From Amycolatopsis sp. QT-25 (lineage in GTDB: Bacteria; Actinomycetota; Actinomycetes; Mycobacteriales; Pseudonocardiaceae): a stretch of 64,000 nt of DNA. The first letter of the stretch is position 1. Each line of letters opens with the position of its first letter. The stretch spans positions 6,200,001 through 6,264,000 of the forward strand of contig NZ_CP120210.1 of the NCBI RefSeq assembly GCF_029369745.1, read 5' to 3'. Of this stretch, positions 8,535 to 17,034 are shown piece by piece. The notes beneath the pieces are model-generated. The model was not told where the DNA came from. It made no database searches and saw only the letters and a program-made list of their open reading frames with translations. The translations under genes and the position numbers were made by a program.

Positions 8535-9347
8535 TCAGCGGCGACGGGCGAAGTAGCGATCACCGGACCGTTCGAGCAGCAGGTCCTGATCGAACGTCTT
8601 GGACAGGTTGTCGCTGGTCACGACGTCGTCCACCAGGCCGGAGGCGACCGCGCGGCCGTCGCGCAGCAGCAGCGCGTGGGTGAATCCCGGCGGGATTTCT
8701 TCCACGTGATGGGTGACGAGCACCATGGCCGGGGCCTCGGGGTCGAGGGCCAGCTCCGAAAGGCGCGCGACGAGGTCCTCACGGCCACCGAGGTCGAGTC
8801 CGGCGGCGGGCTCGTCGAGCAGCAGCATCTCCGGGTCGGTCATCAGCGATCGGGCGATCAGCGTCCGCTTGCGCTCGCCCTCCGACAGCGTCCCGAAGGT
8901 GCGATCGGCCAGGTGCGCGATGCCGAGCGCGCCCAAGAGCGCCAAGGCGCGGTCGGTGTCGAGGCTGTCGTATTCCTCACGCCAGCGGCCGACGACGGCG
9001 TAACCGGCGCTCACCACGACGTCGACGACGCGCTCCTCGCCCGGTACACGCTGGGCGATCGCGGCCGAGGTGAACCCGATCCGCGGGCGCAGCTCGAAGA
9101 TGTTGACCTTGCCGATGCGGTCGCCGAGCAGGTCGACCGTTCCCGAGGTCGGGTGGAGTTCGGCCGCGGCCAGCCGGAGCAGGGTGGTCTTGCCCGCGCC
9201 GTTCGGGCCGAGCACCACCCAGCGTTCGTCCAGTTCCACGGTCCAGTCGAGGTCGGCGAGGAGGTCGTTGCCTGTTCGGCGGACCCCGACACCGGTCATC
9301 CTCACCACGAGGTCGTCAAGTTCGCTGGGCTGGATCGGCTCGCTCAC
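8535..9347 (-). CDS. ABC-type ATP-binding protein without membrane partner
   Basis: The product has 270 residues and all nucleotide-binding motifs: Walker A GPNGAGKTTLLRLA, signature LSEGERKRTLIA, Walker B MLLLDEPAAGLD and the H-loop LVTHHVEEIP. The single domain resembles stand-alone ATPases related to ModF/molybdate-type ABC subunits. No permease or binding protein is adjacent, so either the partner is elsewhere or it acts alone. The start GTG 9347 (SEPIQPSEL) is preferred over a longer frame that runs into the divergent leader region. It is transcribed away from the cysteine dioxygenase operon. Confidence 0.85.
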   Translation of the reverse strand: MSEPIQPSELDDLVVRMTGVGVRRTGNDLLADLDWTVELDERWVVLGPNGAGKTTLLRLAAAELHPTSGTVDLLGDRIGKVNIFELRPRIGFTSAAIAQRVPGEERVVDVVVSAGYAVVGRWREEYDSLDTDRALALLGALGIAHLADRTFGTLSEGERKRTLIARSLMTDPEMLLLDEPAAGLDLGGREDLVARLSELALDPEAPAMVLVTHHVEEIPPGFTHALLLRDGRAVASGLVDDVVTSDNLSKTFDQDLLLERSGDRYFARRR

Positions 9348-9468
9348 CTGCCCATTGTGTCCGCACACGCGCGCGCGTGTGCACCGGGCCGCCGGTCGGG
9401 GGAAAGCGGCTGGTCCAGGAAGTGGGACGGAGCGACCGGCGGGAGGGCACTGTGGCACCATCGGCGGC

Positions 9469-9585
9469 GTGATCAGGTCCGTGTCCGCCGCCTTCCCCGT
9501 CATCGGGGGCTCTTTCTGGCGCCGCCGGGCCATCGACCTGCTCCTCGTCGCCTCGTGCGGGTGTACCGCCGCGCGACACGGCTGA
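9469..9585 (+). CDS. Cys-containing leader peptide upstream of cysteine dioxygenase
   Basis: This is a short frame of 38 codons from GTG 9469 (34 from GTG 9481), ending at TGA 9583-9585, 74 bp before the cysteine dioxygenase start. Its tail RRRAIDLLLVASCGCTAARHG resembles the short RR-x-x-DL-x-x-VAS-x-x-C peptides annotated as putative leader peptides ahead of sulfur genes in actinomycetes. It contains two Cys codons (TGC 9556, TGT 9562) right before a strong hairpin. I infer a cysteine-sensing upstream ORF; the exact start is unclear since no good ribosome binding site precedes either GTG. Confidence 0.6.
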   Translation: MIRSVSAAFPVIGGSFWRRRAIDLLLVASCGCTAARHG

Positions 9586-9609
9586 GTTCCCGTTCTTCCC
9601 GTGTCGCGC
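9571..9609 (+). promoter_or_regulatory. leader hairpin, candidate cysteine attenuator
   Basis: GCGCGACACGG (9571-9581) pairs perfectly with CCGTGTCGCGC (9599-9609) across a 17-nt loop. The 5' arm is the last part of the leader ORF, directly after its two Cys codons, so a translating ribosome that clears the Cys codons would melt the stem while a stalled one would not. There is no T-run, so any effect would be by translation or Rho rather than intrinsic termination. Confidence 0.5.
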
Positions 9610-9659
9610 CGCGTTCGGCCCTAGCTTCCGCGCCCGCGAACCCCACGAGGAGCTTCACC

Positions 9660-10208
9660 GTGACCACGTCCCTCACTGCCGACCAGGACTTCGAGATCCA
9701 CCCGCGGCTGATCGACCCGCTGCTCCCGGAACTGCTGCACCCGGAGCGGCTGCTCTGGACACCCCGTGAACTGGCCGAGCTGACCTCCACGGTCACCACC
9801 GAACTGACCTCGGGCCTGCGCGGCCTGCTGCGGTTCGACGCCGCCCACCGCTGGTGGGCGCGGCTCGCGCTGACCGACGGCGTCGAACTGTGGCTGTTGT
9901 CGTGGCTGCCCGGCCAGCGGACCGAACCGCACGACCACGGCGGCGCGTCCGGCTCGTTCACCGTGCTGCAGGGCGAGCTGGGCGAGGAGTACCGCTATCC
10001 CGGCGGCCCGATCCGGCGCCGCACCCACGTGGCGGGCGAGGGCATCGGCTTCGGCGCGGGGCGCGCCCACCAGGTGACCGGCATCGGCTCCGAGCCCGCC
10101 GCCAGCGTCCACGCCTACTCGCCGCCGCTGGTCGCGACCCGCGAATACGGCTCGCTCGCCGAGGTCCCCGCCGAAATCCCCTCGCTCACCCCAATACTGG
10201 GCCGATGA
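9660..10208 (+). CDS. cysteine dioxygenase family protein
   Basis: The product has 182 residues with a cupin fold of the CDO_I type. The iron ligands are visible as the two His of TEPHDHGGASGSF and a third His in GRAHQVTG. Bacterial CDO oxidises L-cysteine to cysteine sulfinate with O2 in the cytosol. The GTG start 9660 has GAGG 10-13 bases upstream. It heads an operon with a 27-codon ORF and a rhodanese, all joined by ATGA overlaps, and lies behind the Cys leader peptide. This fits control by cysteine supply. Other thiol dioxygenase substrates (3-mercaptopropionate) cannot be excluded. Confidence 0.88.
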   Translation: MTTSLTADQDFEIHPRLIDPLLPELLHPERLLWTPRELAELTSTVTTELTSGLRGLLRFDAAHRWWARLALTDGVELWLLSWLPGQRTEPHDHGGASGSFTVLQGELGEEYRYPGGPIRRRTHVAGEGIGFGAGRAHQVTGIGSEPAASVHAYSPPLVATREYGSLAEVPAEIPSLTPILGR

Positions 10209-10288
10209 GTGAGCGTGCGAGCGCATCGGTCAACACGGTGCGCCTGCTCATGCAACGTAAAGCGACCCACTACGAGGAGCAGGCATGA
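10205..10288 (+). CDS. small ORF of 27 codons bridging CDO and rhodanese genes
   Basis: The ORF starts with ATG overlapping the CDO stop (ATGA) and ends with TGA overlapping the rhodanese ATG (ATGA). It encodes a basic/amphipathic peptide, MSERASASVNTVRLLMQRK plus eight residues. Its 3' end contains GAGGAGCAGG, the ribosome binding site of the rhodanese gene. The double overlap suggests it is translated at least for coupling. I recognise no family. Confidence 0.4.
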   Translation: MSERASASVNTVRLLMQRKATHYEEQA

Positions 10289-10680
10289 GCGCGATCGACG
10301 CCCTGCTGGCGGCCGCCCGGTCCGGACTGGACCGGGCGGAACCGGAGCAGGCACTGCGGCTGCAACGGGACGGTGCCCTGATCGTGGACATCCGCCCGCA
10401 CGTCAACCGGGTGGAAGAGGGTGAGATCCCGGACTCGGTGATCGTCGAACGCATCCACCTCGAGTGGCGGCTCGCGCCGGACAGCGAGTGGCGGCTGCCG
10501 CAGGTGAAACCGGACTCGACGGTGATCGTCGTGTGCAACGAGGGGTACTCGTCGAGCCTGGCCGCCGCCGACCTGCGGCGGCTCGGCCTGCCGGGTGCCA
10601 CCGACCTCGAAGGCGGGTTCCGTGCCTGGCGCTCGGCGGGTCTCCCGATCCGCGAAGGCGGCACGCCGGCCGTCCCCTGA
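10285..10680 (+). CDS. rhodanese-like domain protein
   Basis: The product has 131 residues and one rhodanese domain. LIVDIRPHVNRVEEGEIPDS is the substrate-entry part and VVCNEGYSSSLAA is the active-site loop with the persulfide-forming Cys. GLPGATDLEGGFRAWRSAGLP closes the fold. Single-domain rhodaneses move sulfane sulfur. Being coupled to cysteine dioxygenase, it probably takes part in disposing of cysteine-derived sulfur. The start ATG 10285 overlaps the preceding small ORF by four bases. Confidence 0.9.
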   Translation: MSAIDALLAAARSGLDRAEPEQALRLQRDGALIVDIRPHVNRVEEGEIPDSVIVERIHLEWRLAPDSEWRLPQVKPDSTVIVVCNEGYSSSLAAADLRRLGLPGATDLEGGFRAWRSAGLPIREGGTPAVP

Positions 10681-10684
10681 CGCG

Positions 10685-11518
10685 CTATCGGCGGACCGCG
10701 AGCCGGGCGATCGAGTCCGGCCAAAGCGGGAGCGCGGCGTGGATCCCGGCGGATCGTGTCGGCCGGGGGTTGACCAGCACTCCGGTCGCCACGTCACGGC
10801 CGGCGGCCGCGAGCACGACGTCGCGGCCCGTCCGGTGCCGGATCCGGGACCAGCCCGCGCCGGTGACCGCGCGGTACTCGGCCAGCAGACGCTCGTCGGT
10901 GAAGACGCAGAACCAGTCGCCGTGCGCGCCGAGGCGGGCCGGGACCGGGGCGCCCACCTCGTCCGCCGGGCCGCACACCGTCCCGTCGAGGAACATCCGC
11001 AGGACCGAGGGGACGGGGTCGCGCGGGCCGCCGTCGGGCCGCTCCCGGTCCGGGCGGACGTTCCCCGCGATCCACCGTGAGGCGAGCCGGAAGTCTTCAC
11101 CGGTGAGGTCTTCCTGGAAACCGTCCAGGCTGTTCTTGACGCTCCCCAGGAAATCGTAGAACCGGCGGGTGCAGGTCCGCTCGGAGACCGCGACCCGGCC
11201 GCGGTCGACCATGGTCCTGATCCGGCCGACCATGCCCGCCCCGCCGTCCACCGGATCGACGCCGAGGTTGTAGGCGGTCCAGACGATTTCGGGCATGAGC
11301 GGATCGGCGAACCGCTCGAGAACGCGGTTCAGCCGCAGAAGGACGATCTCGCGCACCCTGCCGGGCTCGGCGTCCTCGGCGATGCCCCAGATCTCCCGCA
11401 ATTCCGGGCCCAGCGCACGGCCGAGCCCGTCCTGCCGGATCCCGGCGCGGGCGTGGACATGGTGCAGCCGGTCCTTGGCCCTGCGCGACGTTCTCGTTTC
11501 CTTAGCCGAAGCCACCAT
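10685..11518 (-). CDS. hypothetical protein with SseB-like C-terminal part
   Basis: The product has 277 residues and no signal peptide or membrane segment. The N-terminal two thirds are helical and unknown to me. The C-terminal part, DWFCVFTDERLLAEYRAVTG then GRDVVLAAAGRDVATGVLVNP, has the look of an SseB-like domain, often found in actinobacterial proteins of unknown role. It is convergent with the rhodanese gene, whose stop is 4 bp away, and shares no operon. The SseB assignment is an inference from pattern only. Confidence 0.55.
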   Translation of the reverse strand: MVASAKETRTSRRAKDRLHHVHARAGIRQDGLGRALGPELREIWGIAEDAEPGRVREIVLLRLNRVLERFADPLMPEIVWTAYNLGVDPVDGGAGMVGRIRTMVDRGRVAVSERTCTRRFYDFLGSVKNSLDGFQEDLTGEDFRLASRWIAGNVRPDRERPDGGPRDPVPSVLRMFLDGTVCGPADEVGAPVPARLGAHGDWFCVFTDERLLAEYRAVTGAGWSRIRHRTGRDVVLAAAGRDVATGVLVNPRPTRSAGIHAALPLWPDSIARLAVRR

Positions 11519-11633
11519 TCCTCCGCCATTCGGGATCGGCCCGGCGAAGTCTATTTCACCGGGCCGTTCCGTAGTGTTCGGTGGAAATCGAGAATCGGCG
11601 GTTTCTTTTGTTCGGTACCGGCTTGACGAGATT

Positions 11634-14174
11634 TTACGCGTGGACGACCCGGGCCAATTCCGCCGGCGTGGCCAGCAGACGGTGTTTCGGCAGCACGCGA
11701 ACGGTATAGCCGATCGAGCCCGGATGCGGCAGTTTCAGCCGCGCCGCGAAGGCGCCGATCCCGTCGCCCGACATCGGAACGGTCACCGGGTCGCCCAGTT
11801 CGTCCCCGTCACCCACCTTCCCGACGACGGCCTGAACGTCCACTTCGGACGGTTCGAGGCCGGCGAGGTCGATCCGGGCCCGGATGGTGACCTCGGTGCC
11901 GGTGACCATCGGCGCGGCGTCCTCGACGAGCAGCTCGGTGTCGAAGATCCGCACGCGCGGCCAGGCGACGTCGAGTTTGGTCCGGTAGTCGGCCAGCGAC
12001 AACGCGCCGCGATAGCCGTCGCCCGTGGCCTCCGCGACCATCCGCGAGGCGGGCAGATAACCCGATTCGACGTACTCCCGCACCATCCGGGAGGCCTGCA
12101 CGCGCGGCCCGAGCGTTTCCAGCGTGTGCCACACCATCGACAGCCAGCCGCCGGGCACACCGCCCGCGTCGCGGTCGTAGAACAGCGGCGCGATCTGGTG
12201 GCCCAGCAGGTCGTAGAGCGCCGCGGCCTCCAGTTCGTCGCGGCGCAGCGGATCGGTGACGCCGTCCGCGGTCGGGATCGCCCAGCCGTTGCTGCCGTCG
12301 TAGCACTCGTCCCACCAGCCGTCACGGATGGACAGGTTGAGGCCGCCGTTGAGCGCGGACTTCATCCCCGAGGTCCCACACGCCTCCAGTTGCCGCACCG
12401 GCGTGTTCAGCCAGACGTCACAGCCGCGATAGAGGTAGCGCGCCATGGACATGTCGTAGTCCGGCAGGAAGACGATCCGGCGCCGGACCTCGGGATCGTC
12501 GACGAACCGGACGATCTGCTGGATCAGCTGCTTGCCGCCCTCGTCGGCCGGATGCGATTTGCCCGCGACGACGAGCTGGATCGGGCGCCGCTCGTCCAGC
12601 AGCAGCGCGCGCAGGCGCTCCGGGTCGCGCAGCATCAGCGTCAGCCGTTTGTACGTCGGCACGCGGCGCGCGAAGCCGACGGTCAATACGTCCGGGTCGA
12701 AGACCGTGTCGGTCCAGCCGAGTTCGAGCGCGGACGCGCCGCGCTGCATCCACGCGGCCCGCACCCGGCGCCGCACCTCGGCGACCAGCTTCTCGCGCAG
12801 CTCACGCCGCAGCGCCCACAGCTGCTCGTCGCTGACGCCGTCCCGTAGCGGCCTGCCAGGGACGCCTTCGAGACCCAGCTCCTCGTGGTCGCGCCCGAGC
12901 AGCGCGCTCAGCTCACGCGCCACCCACGTCGGCCCGTGCACGCCGTTGGTGACCGAGGAGACGGGCACCTCGTCGAAGTCGAATCCGGGCCACAGCCGGG
13001 AGAACATCCGCCGCGACACCCGGCCGTGCAGTGCCGAGACGCCGTTCGCGCGCTGCGCGAGCCGCAATCCCATATGCGCCATGTTGAACAGGCCGGGGTT
13101 GTCCTCCGCGCCGAGTGCGAGGACACGGCGCGGATCGACGGCCGGGACCAGCCTGCCGTCGGTGAAGTACCGCTGGACCAGGTCGACGGGGAACCGGTCG
13201 ATCCCGGCGCTGACCGGGGTGTGCGTGGTGAACACGGTGCCGGCGCGGACGGCGGGCAGCGCCTCGTCGAACGCCAGCCCGTCGGCCTGGATGATCTCGC
13301 GGGCCCGTTCGAGTCCGAGGAATCCGGCGTGGCCTTCGTTGGTGTGGAACACCTTCGGCTGCGGATGCCCGGTCAGCTCGCAGTACCGCCGCACCGCGCG
13401 GAAGCCGCCGATCCCGGCCAGGATCTCCTGCCGGATGCGATGGTCGGCGTCGCCGCCGTACAGCCGGTCGGTGACCGCGCGCAGGTCCTCGTCGTTGGCC
13501 TCGGTGTCGGTGTCCAGCAGCAGCAGCGGGATCCGGCCGACGCGGGCCTTCCAGATCTGGGCGTGCAACGTGCGCCCGGCGGGCATCGCGACGTCGACCA
13601 GCACCGGCTCGCCGCCGTCGGTCAGCAGCTCCAGCGGGAAGGCGTTGGGATCGATGACCGGGTAGTGCTCGACCTGCCAGCCGTCGAGCGACAGCGCCTG
13701 CCGGAAGTACCCCGCGCGGTAGAGCAGCCCGACGCCGATCATCGGCACGCCGAGGTCCGAAGCCGCCTTGAGGTGGTCACCGGCGAGCACGCCGAGGCCG
13801 CCGGAGTAGTTCGGCAGTGCCTCGGTGACGCCGAACTCCATCGAGAAGTACGCGACGGCCGGGGGAAGGTCGGCGTCGTCCTGCTTCTGGTACCAGCGCG
13901 GCTCGGCGAGGTACCGGTCCAGATCGGCGACCGCCTCGCGCGCGTGGGTCAGGAAGCCGTCGTCGACGGCGAGTTCGTCGAGCCGGGCCGGGGGCAGCGC
14001 GGTGAGCATCCGCAGCGGATCGCGGACGCGGTCGAACAGCTCCGCGTCCATCGACGCGAACAGGTCGCGCGTGGGTGGATGCCAGGTCCAGCGCAGATTC
14101 GTGGCGAGGTCACCGAGGCCGGAAAGCGACTCCGGCAGGCTCGCGCGGACGGTGAACCGGCGGACTGCTTTCAT
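11634..14174 (-). CDS. glgP: alpha-glucan phosphorylase with DUF3417 N-terminus
   Basis: The product has 846 residues, the length of the DUF3417-containing phosphorylases of actinobacteria. The N-terminus NLRWTWHPPTRDLFASMD is DUF3417. The core follows with AYFSMEFGVTEALPNYSGGLGVLAGD, VFHTNEGHAGFL, SVTNGVHGPTW and the pyridoxal-phosphate site GTSGMKSALNGGLNLSIRDGWWDE, where Lys holds the cofactor. It releases glucose-1-phosphate from glycogen or maltodextrin in the cytosol. Start ATG 14174 (MKAVRRFTV) is preceded by GCTCCTC-type complement of a ribosome binding site. It is transcribed alone, divergent from the metalloprotease gene. Confidence 0.92.
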   Translation of the reverse strand: MKAVRRFTVRASLPESLSGLGDLATNLRWTWHPPTRDLFASMDAELFDRVRDPLRMLTALPPARLDELAVDDGFLTHAREAVADLDRYLAEPRWYQKQDDADLPPAVAYFSMEFGVTEALPNYSGGLGVLAGDHLKAASDLGVPMIGVGLLYRAGYFRQALSLDGWQVEHYPVIDPNAFPLELLTDGGEPVLVDVAMPAGRTLHAQIWKARVGRIPLLLLDTDTEANDEDLRAVTDRLYGGDADHRIRQEILAGIGGFRAVRRYCELTGHPQPKVFHTNEGHAGFLGLERAREIIQADGLAFDEALPAVRAGTVFTTHTPVSAGIDRFPVDLVQRYFTDGRLVPAVDPRRVLALGAEDNPGLFNMAHMGLRLAQRANGVSALHGRVSRRMFSRLWPGFDFDEVPVSSVTNGVHGPTWVARELSALLGRDHEELGLEGVPGRPLRDGVSDEQLWALRRELREKLVAEVRRRVRAAWMQRGASALELGWTDTVFDPDVLTVGFARRVPTYKRLTLMLRDPERLRALLLDERRPIQLVVAGKSHPADEGGKQLIQQIVRFVDDPEVRRRIVFLPDYDMSMARYLYRGCDVWLNTPVRQLEACGTSGMKSALNGGLNLSIRDGWWDECYDGSNGWAIPTADGVTDPLRRDELEAAALYDLLGHQIAPLFYDRDAGGVPGGWLSMVWHTLETLGPRVQASRMVREYVESGYLPASRMVAEATGDGYRGALSLADYRTKLDVAWPRVRIFDTELLVEDAAPMVTGTEVTIRARIDLAGLEPSEVDVQAVVGKVGDGDELGDPVTVPMSGDGIGAFAARLKLPHPGSIGYTVRVLPKHRLLATPAELARVVHA

Positions 14175-14312
14175 GAGGAGCGACCATATCGGCAGGGCCC
14201 CCGCCTCGCTCAAGACCCACTTCGGGGATTACCTGCACGCGGGCCATAAGCGCTGGGTAGGGTCCCTGCTTGCCGGAGTACGCGGCCCGGTCGGGGCCCT
14301 GACGACAAGCGA

Positions 14313-15782
14313 GTGAACATGATCCAAGGGGGAGTGCGGGGCATCCGCCGCCCGGCTCTGATCGCGGTCGTGACGGTGCTGGCCCTCGGGCTGAGCGCCT
14401 GCGACGGCAAGGGGGGCTCGACCGGTCAGCAAGGCAGCCAGCCGGGCGCCGGGGACATCGCCGGCCTGCCGGTCACGCATTTCGAGAGCGGCCTGAAACC
14501 CGATGCGCCCAAACCGGATCTGCAGGTCCGCAACGAGGACGGCTCCGAGGACGACCGGCTCGCCATCGCCGCGATCGCCGACGCGCAGGCTTACTGGACC
14601 GAGGTCATGCCGCGCGACTTCGGCCAGCCGTACGAGCCGCTGAAGTCGCTGCTGTCCTACAGCGCGAAGACCGACGACGAAGAGACCGAATGCGGCAGCG
14701 TCAAGAAGCTCGTCAACGCGTTCTACTGCCCGCCGGGTGACCTGGTGGCGTGGGACCGCGGCGTGCTGCTGCCCATGCTGCGCGAACGGTTCGGGAAGAT
14801 GGCGGGCGCCGTCGTGCTCGCGCACGAACTCGGGCACGCCGTGCAGTACCGGCTCGGCGAGAAGGCCAGCATCAAGAAGAACACCCCGTCGATCGTCAAG
14901 GAGCAGCAGGCCGACTGCTTCGCCGGCGGTTACTTCCGCTGGGTCGCCGAGGACAAGAGCAAGTTCTACCGCGTCTCCACCTCCGAAGGCCTCAACCAGG
15001 TCATGGCGTCGCTGTTCCTGATCCGTGACCAGGCAGGCACCAGCGCGACCAAACAGGGCGCGCACGGCACGGCGTTCGACCGCACGTACGCGTTCCAGGT
15101 CGGGTTCGAGAAGGGCCCGAAGGAATGCGCGGCGATGAACGAGGAGAACATCAAGGCACGCATCACCGAGCGCCCGTTCGACAAGGGTGACAAGGGCAAG
15201 GGCGACGCGAAGCTCGACGCCGAGATCGTCGGGATCCTGAAGAAGAGCCTCGACGAGGCCTTCAAGGGCGCCGGTGTCCCTGGCCCGGAGATCACCGAGG
15301 ACGGCAACGGAAGCTGCTCCGGCGGCCCCAGCACCCCGCCCGCGTCGTACTGCCCGTCGAACAACACCGTCAGCATCGACCTGACCAAGCTGCGCGAACT
15401 CGCCCAGCCGGTCGACCAGCAGGCGGAATGGGAAAGCGGGCACAGCGAGGGCAAGGGCGATTTCGCCGCGTTCTCGGAAATCGCGTCCCGGTACGCGATG
15501 GGCATCCAGAAGGGCGTCGGCGCGTCGATCGACAATGCGAACGCGGGACTGCGCACCGCCTGCCTGGTCGGCGCGTGGGCGAAGGCCAGCTCGGTGCCCG
15601 GCGCGACGCTGCGGCTTTCCGCCGGTGACCTCGACGAGGCCATCTCGGACCTGCTGAGCCCGGAGAGCCTGGTGTCCGCCGACGTCAACGGCAAGCGCGT
15701 GGACAACGGTTTCGAGCGGGTCGAGGCACTGCGGAAGGGTTACCTGGAGAGCTCCTCGGTCTGCTCGACCCAGTACGGCTGA
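14313..15782 (+). CDS. lipoprotein zinc metallopeptidase (neutral, HExxH)
   Basis: The product has 489 residues. A lipoprotein signal with lipobox LGLSAC is at the N-terminus, so the protein should sit on the outer face of the membrane. The zinc site is AHELGHAVQYRLG, with the further acidic residue expected in EQQADCFAGGYF. This matches the putative neutral zinc metallopeptidase family (YpfJ-like), here with a long C-terminal half that I cannot assign. The start may be GTG 14313 or ATG 14319; both keep the signal. It is a single gene closed by a strong hairpin at 15808. Confidence 0.82.
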   Translation: MNMIQGGVRGIRRPALIAVVTVLALGLSACDGKGGSTGQQGSQPGAGDIAGLPVTHFESGLKPDAPKPDLQVRNEDGSEDDRLAIAAIADAQAYWTEVMPRDFGQPYEPLKSLLSYSAKTDDEETECGSVKKLVNAFYCPPGDLVAWDRGVLLPMLRERFGKMAGAVVLAHELGHAVQYRLGEKASIKKNTPSIVKEQQADCFAGGYFRWVAEDKSKFYRVSTSEGLNQVMASLFLIRDQAGTSATKQGAHGTAFDRTYAFQVGFEKGPKECAAMNEENIKARITERPFDKGDKGKGDAKLDAEIVGILKKSLDEAFKGAGVPGPEITEDGNGSCSGGPSTPPASYCPSNNTVSIDLTKLRELAQPVDQQAEWESGHSEGKGDFAAFSEIASRYAMGIQKGVGASIDNANAGLRTACLVGAWAKASSVPGATLRLSAGDLDEAISDLLSPESLVSADVNGKRVDNGFERVEALRKGYLESSSVCSTQYG

Positions 15783-15807
15783 TCGGTCCGGTCACGGCTC
15801 CCTGAAG

Positions 15808-15862
15808 TGCTATGAAAGGTCCTTTCCTGGCAAATTTTGCCAGGAAAGGACCTTTCATAGCA
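15808..15862. terminator. 27-bp perfect palindrome after metallopeptidase gene
   Basis: Arms of 27 bases (15808-15834 and 15836-15862) are exact reverse complements around one central T. Each arm carries a near-palindromic core, GAAAGGTCCTTTC. Its position 25 bp after the stop suggests a terminator, though it may also form a cruciform. Confidence 0.75.
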
Positions 15863-15966
15863 TCGGAAGTCGCCAGGCCTGCCCCGGAAGCGCGCGGCCT
15901 CGCACACAGCTCGCGTTCGAAGCTCCCGAACCCCACGACGCAAGCCGGCCGTCTCGCGTGACTGAC

Positions 15967-16009
15967 GGGACGACACGCGTGATCCGGCGGACGACACGTG
16001 TGCCGTCCC
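15967..16009 (-). terminator. imperfect hairpin after thioredoxin-TPR gene
   Basis: GGGACGACACGCG (15967-15979) can pair with CGTGTGCCGTCCC (15997-16009) with one mismatch and one G:U. It lies just downstream of the minus-strand gene that ends at 16025, so it is a plausible terminator. Confidence 0.45.
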
Positions 16010-16024
16010 AGTACACGAAAAACC

Positions 16025-16996
16025 TCAGTACAGAGCGCTCGCCAGATCCCGCCGCGCCTTCATGACGCGCTCGTCCGCCGAGTCGAACAGGTCGAACAGC
16101 GCCACGAGATGCTCCCGCACCTTGTTGCGCTCGTCGCCCGCGGTACGCCGCACGACGGCGACCAGCCGCGCGAAGCCCGCCTCGGGCCGCTGCCCCGCGA
16201 CTTCGAGGTCCGCGGCGGCGAGCTGCGCTTCGAGGTCGGCCGGGTTCGCGTCGGCCTTCGCGATCGCGTCGGGACCCGCGGCCTCGGCGCGGGCGGTGAA
16301 CTTGACCTGCGCGAGCGCGGTCTTGGCCTCCTCGTTCGCCGGCTCGACGTCGAGGATGCGCTCGTAGGCCGCCTGAGCCGCCGCGAAGTCACCGCGTTCG
16401 AAGGCCTCCTCGGCCTCGGTGAACCGCGGGTCCTCCGGCACCTCGACGCCACCGCCGTTCTCCTCGGCGGCCTTGATGCCGGGGAGCCGGTCGCGCAGCG
16501 CGTCGAGCAGCGAACCGAGCCATTTGCGGATCTCGGGTTCGGGCAGCGCGCCCGAGAACGCGTCGACCGGCTGGCCGCCACCGATGGCGATGACCGTCGG
16601 GATCGACTGCGCGCCGAAGAGCTGCGCGATGCGCGGGTTCGCGTCGACGTCCACCTTCGCGAGCACCCAGGCGCCACCGGAATCGGCGGCGAGGCGTTCC
16701 AGCACGGGGCTGAGCTGTTTGCACGGGCCGCACCATTCGGCCCACAGGTCGACGACCACCAGCTGCCGCATGGATCGTTCGACGACCTCGGACTGGAAGG
16801 TCGCTTCGGTGACCTCGATCACGGCGCCACCCGCGGCGGGGGCGCCGGGCGCGGCACCGTCCGCCGGGCGCGGCGGGGCTGGGGGCTGTTTCTGCGGCGC
16901 TTCGGCACGCGCCTTGAGCGCGGAAAGGTCGACCGCGCCGGAAAGCGCGGCGGAAAGGGCCGCCGTCTTCGATGCTGATCCGCGTGGGTGTGTCAC
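16025..16996 (-). CDS. thioredoxin-TPR co-chaperone, YbbN/CnoX-like
   Basis: The product has 323 residues. A proline/alanine-rich N-terminal stretch (about 1-60) is followed by a thioredoxin domain with intact LWAEWCGPCKQLSPVLERLA and the cis-Pro loop SIPTVIAI. The C-terminal half has TPR-like helices (FTEAEEAFERGDFAAAQAAYERIL). This is the layout of YbbN/CnoX holdases that protect unfolded proteins under oxidative stress. Unlike the E. coli protein, which has lost the redox pair, the CGPC motif is complete here. The start is GTG 16996; the gene is monocistronic. Confidence 0.88.
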   Translation of the reverse strand: MTHPRGSASKTAALSAALSGAVDLSALKARAEAPQKQPPAPPRPADGAAPGAPAAGGAVIEVTEATFQSEVVERSMRQLVVVDLWAEWCGPCKQLSPVLERLAADSGGAWVLAKVDVDANPRIAQLFGAQSIPTVIAIGGGQPVDAFSGALPEPEIRKWLGSLLDALRDRLPGIKAAEENGGGVEVPEDPRFTEAEEAFERGDFAAAQAAYERILDVEPANEEAKTALAQVKFTARAEAAGPDAIAKADANPADLEAQLAAADLEVAGQRPEAGFARLVAVVRRTAGDERNKVREHLVALFDLFDSADERVMKARRDLASALY

Positions 16997-17034
16997 GGTT
17001 CCATCCTGGCACGCATCCCCGAGGGTTTCACCGC

